A stretch of DNA of 6,304 nt from the NCBI GenBank assembly GCA_017992655.1, contig JAGOOF010000030.1, positions 1 to 6,304 of the forward strand. Reading direction: 5' to 3'. Made by a program: the position numbers and the translations under genes. The DNA comes from Patescibacteria group bacterium (lineage in GTDB: Bacteria > Patescibacteriota > UBA1384). Numbering within the stretch: position 1 is the stretch's first letter; every line of letters starts with the position of its first letter. Below the pieces are notes generated by a model. The model made no database searches, was not told the DNA's origin, and saw nothing but the letters and a program-made list of their open reading frames with translations. Below are positions 5,587 through 6,304 of this stretch, piece by piece.

Positions 5587-5604
5587 CTACTACTGCTACT
5601 ACTA
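5587..5604 (+). other. DnaA-trio element (CTA triplet run)
   Basis: Immediately after the last DnaA box the plus strand reads CTA CTA CTG CTA CTA CTA. On the opposite strand this is 3'-GAT repeated, with one GAC, which is the DnaA-trio motif known from Bacillus subtilis to bind the DnaA filament on single-stranded DNA. Its position between the boxes and the AT-rich tract is the expected one. Five of six triplets are exact. Function is inferred from the known element. Confidence 0.8.
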
Positions 5605-5639
5605 AATTAAATAAACTAATTATTAATAAGATTAATAAG
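5605..5639. other. AT-rich DNA unwinding element
   Basis: This 35-bp tract is almost entirely A and T and ends in a tandem 9-bp repeat, ATTAATAAG at 5622-5630 and 5631-5639. It directly follows the DnaA-trio and directly precedes the dciA-like stop codon (5640-5642), the usual place for first strand opening. Confidence 0.75.
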
Positions 5640-5912
5640 CTAAACACCCCTAATTGATAGTTTTGTAACTTTTCCCTCTTTACCAATAGCGGAGTTTATT
5701 TCCTCTAGTATTTCTTGTTCCTGTTTTTTTAAAAAATATACACTGGGCCCGATGGACACTTCGATAGTTAAACGACCATCGTTGTACATAGTTGCCTTGT
5801 ATCGCCCGCGTGATACACGGTTAGCAATATCAATTACTTTTATTGCGGGGAATGTCTGCCCCAATCCGTAACGGCTGGCGAAATCTTTGGTAAGCTTGTG
5901 AATACTATCCAT
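5640..5912 (-). CDS. Short DciA-like (DUF721) protein, candidate helicase loader
   Basis: The 90-residue product is not recognised with certainty. Its C-terminal half fits the DUF721/DciA pattern: a strand GRLTIEVSIGPSVYFLKKQE (46-65), then a helix EILEEINSAIGKEG (67-80), then a final strand KVTKLSIRGV. In the family these correspond to 'G.L.V.V....W...L....eIL..lN..lG...V..I.f'. DciA is the ancestral loader or operator of the replicative helicase DnaB in bacteria lacking DnaC/DnaI. The N-terminal half is short and lacks the usual 'W..vVG..la.hT.P' segment, so this would be a minimal form. The location beside oriC, and the placement of dciA near dnaA-dnaN-recF in actinobacteria, support the reading. 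It ends in TAG at the edge of the unwinding region. No Shine-Dalgarno is visible. A protein of unknown function remains possible. Confidence 0.6.
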   Translation of the reverse strand: MDSIHKLTKDFASRYGLGQTFPAIKVIDIANRVSRGRYKATMYNDGRLTIEVSIGPSVYFLKKQEQEILEEINSAIGKEGKVTKLSIRGV

Positions 5913-5982
5913 AATTAATTGTTTTTATCTTTTATTTTTCCCTTGTTAGGTGTAATATACAGTAAAATAACGTGAGGTGAAA
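5913..5982. promoter_or_regulatory. Divergent intergenic region between the dciA-like gene and galU
   Basis: These 70 AT-rich bases separate two divergent starts, so both promoters should lie here. GTAATATAC (5952-5960) can supply a weak -10 in either direction: TAATAT on the plus strand and TATATT (5/6) on the minus strand. The -35 matches are poor. For galU, GAGGTGA (5974-5980) is a good Shine-Dalgarno. The promoter assignments are tentative. Confidence 0.35.
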
Positions 5983-6304
5983 ATGTCTAAAATATCAAAA
6001 CTCATCATTCCTGTAGCTGGCTATGGTACCCGTTTTCTTCCCTACACCAAGGCGGCGCCCAAAGAAATGATTCCTATTGTCGATAAACCTGTTATACAGA
6101 TAATCGCAGAGTACGCGGTGGAGAGTGGGATAGAAGATATTATTTTGGTAACAGGAAGTAATAAGCGTGCCATAGAAGACCACTTCGATTTTAATTTTGA
6201 GCTAGAGTATAAGCTTAAAGAGGCGGGGAAAGAGGCGATGTCGGAGGAAATAAGAAAAATTGCCCGTATGGCACGCTTTACCTATGTGCGCCAAAAAGAG
6301 CCAA
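5983..6304 (+). CDS. galU: UTP-glucose-1-phosphate uridylyltransferase GalU (3' end cut by window edge)
   Basis: GalU joins UTP and glucose-1-phosphate to make UDP-glucose, a precursor for cell-envelope polysaccharides and glycolipids. The 107 visible residues begin [20 protein letters not shown]. The nucleotide-binding signature [20 protein letters not shown] follows from residue 12, with the catalytic-loop arginine and the lysine of PKEM present, then [37 protein letters not shown], all typical of the GalU class. The full protein is usually about 290 residues, so roughly a third is present. The ATG at 5983 is preceded by GAGGTGA. A related nucleotidyltransferase such as RmlA is less likely, since the TKAxPKEM motif is GalU-type. 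It is the only plus-strand gene here and lies on the other side of oriC. Confidence 0.95.
   Translation, partial: MSKISKLIIPVAGYGTRFLPYTKAAPKEMIPIVDKPVIQIIAEYAVESGIEDIILVTGSNKRAIEDHFDFNFELEYKLKEAGKEAMSEEIRKIARMARFTYVRQKEP

Larger units (their letters stand above)
5409..5639. other. Chromosomal replication origin (oriC)
   Basis: This intergenic region between dnaN and the dciA-like gene holds every expected origin element: a dense array of DnaA boxes (5409-5586), a DnaA-trio run (5587-5604) and an AT-rich unwinding region (5605-5639). Genes to the left (dnaN through yidD) are on the minus strand and galU to the right is on the plus strand, so most genes are read away from this point, as expected near an origin. 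The dciA-like gene is the one exception. Origin identity is inferred from sequence but is strongly supported by the density and quality of the boxes. Confidence 0.93.

Noticed and set aside
5995..6183. Minus-strand reading frame of 62 residues
   Set aside because: It is antisense to the conserved N-terminal part of galU and has no independent support.

Overview
The window looks like the replication-origin region of a bacterial chromosome, probably from the Candidate Phyla Radiation (Patescibacteria). The affiliation is inferred from three things: compact dnaA, recF and dnaN genes, a very short DciA-like gene at the origin, and a repeat-filled spacer. The class cannot be decided from this sequence alone. 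recF ends in TGA, so the recoded TGA of Gracilibacteria/Absconditabacteria does not apply.

Layout from left to right: yidD (minus, runs off the left edge), rnpA and rpmH (minus); a 964-bp gene-free spacer packed with repeats (712-1675); dnaA, recF and dnaN (minus); a well-defined oriC (about 5388-5639); a short DciA/DUF721-like gene (minus, 5640-5912); a 70-bp divergent intergenic region; and galU (plus, runs off the right edge). Along the minus strand the order is dciA-like, oriC, dnaN, recF, dnaA, repeats, rpmH, rnpA, yidD. This differs from the common arrangement, in which rpmH-rnpA diverges from dnaA-dnaN-recF.

The genes form a coherent set. DnaA recognises the oriC boxes, DnaN is the polymerase clamp, RecF handles gap repair, and the DciA-like protein is a candidate DnaB-helicase loader. 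rpmH, rnpA and yidD are the usual ribosomal protein, RNase P protein and membrane-insertion factor neighbours. GalU belongs to envelope sugar metabolism and is probably unrelated.

The strongest signals are in oriC. There are eleven DnaA boxes (five perfect TTATCCACA, six with one mismatch). They face one way on the left and the other way on the right, often in pairs about one helical turn apart. The rightmost box is followed without a gap by a run of CTA triplets, a DnaA-trio, and then by an AT-rich unwinding region that ends at the dciA-like stop codon. The second point of interest is the dnaA-rpmH spacer, which is a mosaic of inverted modules, a perfect 24-bp triplicate and degenerate GGCNNCY heptamer arrays.
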